Origin: Campylobacter concisus | Lineage (GTDB): Bacteria; Campylobacterota; Campylobacteria; Campylobacterales; Campylobacteraceae | Reading direction: 5' to 3' | Assembly: GCF_002913225.1 (NCBI RefSeq) | Contig: NZ_PPAW01000057.1 | Span: forward strand, 1 to 64,000 | DNA: 64,000 nucleotides | Shown: in pieces, positions 63,508-64,000 of the stretch | How positions within the stretch are numbered: the stretch's first letter is position 1 | Layout: each line of letters opens with the position of its first letter | Made by a program: the position numbers and the translations under genes | The notes under the pieces: model-generated | Databases searched by the model: none | What the model saw: only the letters and a program-made list of their open reading frames with translations | What the model was told of the DNA's origin: nothing

Positions 63508-64000
63508 TTATTTATGTAGTTCTTTTGTGTAAAACTCAACTGAGCCAAGACCCTCTTTTAGCGCCCACTCGTAAGCTTGGCTTACGAATTCCCAGTTTAT
63601 GTTCTCATAAAAAGTCTCTAGGTATTTTGGGCGTGCGTTGAAGTTGTCGATGTAGTAAGCGTGCTCCCAAACATCAACGACTAAAAGCGGCACTTTGCCA
63701 TCGCTCACTGGAGTTTTTGCGTTGCTAGTTTGCACGATCTCTAGCTTTTTGCTGCTTGGATCAAATACAAGCCACGCCCAGCCTGAGCCAAAAAGCGTTG
63801 TAGCTGCTTTTAAAAACTCCTCTTTAAAGTTTGCGAAATTTGCCTCGATAGCAGCTTTTAGCTCGCTTGACATCTCGCTTTTTTTAGCGATGCAGTCCCA
63901 GTAAAAGTCGTGGTTATAAACTTGAGCGACGTTGTTATATAGGCCGCCTTCGCTATTTTTTAGGATTTCGTAAAATGATGCGTCGGCAAATTTTGTATCT
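63508..64000 (-). CDS. sodB: Superoxide dismutase (Fe), 3' part
   Basis: The gene continues past the window end, so only the C-terminal 163 or so residues are seen. Metal and active-site motifs: AQVYNHDFYWDC, FGSGWAWL and VVDVWEHAYYIDNFNARPKYLETF, with Asp and His ligands in DVWEHAYY, as in iron SODs of Campylobacter. The reading frame is open to position 64000. Converts superoxide to oxygen and peroxide in the cytosol. Confidence 0.92.
   Translation of the reverse strand, partial: DTKFADASFYEILKNSEGGLYNNVAQVYNHDFYWDCIAKKSEMSSELKAAIEANFANFKEEFLKAATTLFGSGWAWLVFDPSSKKLEIVQTSNAKTPVSDGKVPLLVVDVWEHAYYIDNFNARPKYLETFYENINWEFVSQAYEWALKEGLGSVEFYTKELHK

Overview
The window looks like the chromosome of a Campylobacter of the C. 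concisus group. This is inferred from gene content: an NrdAB and NrdD/NrdG pair of ribonucleotide reductases, a desulforubrerythrin of the C. jejuni Rrc type, a CydAB/CioAB quinol oxidase preceded by a DUF4492 gene, a DsbA/DsbI pair, AAATTT-rich AT-biased DNA, and frequent TTG start codons. No rRNA is present, so the species call is not proven.

Layout. 0-9.7 kb: RluA-type pseudouridine synthase, purB, nrdA, then a small foreign-looking insert (TraK-like gene, an exported-protein gene switched out of frame by a run of nine G, a dead toxin-antitoxin remnant), then anaerobic ribonucleotide reductase nrdD, a separate 56-codon gene that carries its glycyl-radical segment, and nrdG. 9.8-18.8 kb: alcohol dehydrogenase, two short-chain oxidoreductases, flavin reductase, an exported subtype-B tannase, small exported proteins, desulforubrerythrin and a DsbA/DsbI pair. 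18.9-31.8 kb: a sensor kinase and an OmpR-type regulator followed by three proteins with a LapA-like N-terminal retention module (1358, 178 and 777 aa), with thiD and ilvD in between. The three adhesin-type genes and one unknown 116-aa gene are each preceded by the same palindrome, TTGTAC-N4-GTACAA. I read this as a co-regulated surface-adhesin regulon.

31.8-45.6 kb is mostly housekeeping: cydAB with a 33-codon CydX-like gene, pyrG, recJ, an outer-membrane beta-barrel gene with a truncated relative, pcm, a nitrilase-family gene, nrdB, a PepSY membrane protein and a small-molecule-kinase-like protein.

45.7-55.7 kb is an integrated element of about 10.0 kb. It is bounded by a 15-bp direct repeat of the 3' end of tRNA-Ala(GGC). 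It has a P4-type integrase, an AlpA-like regulator, an antirepressor, a possible replication initiator, a small repressor-like gene, and both terminase subunits, but no portal, capsid or tail gene. Its organisation suggests a phage satellite rather than a full prophage, though an old deletion cannot be excluded.

55.7-64 kb: tRNA genes Ala, Gly, Leu, Cys and Ser, an entericidin-like lipoprotein, a NERD-helicase, thiol peroxidase with a Cys/Gly tail, two PLP enzymes of sulfur amino acid metabolism, a DIP1984-family gene, a 1-kb non-coding stretch with degenerate hairpin repeats, and the 3' part of Fe superoxide dismutase running off the window.
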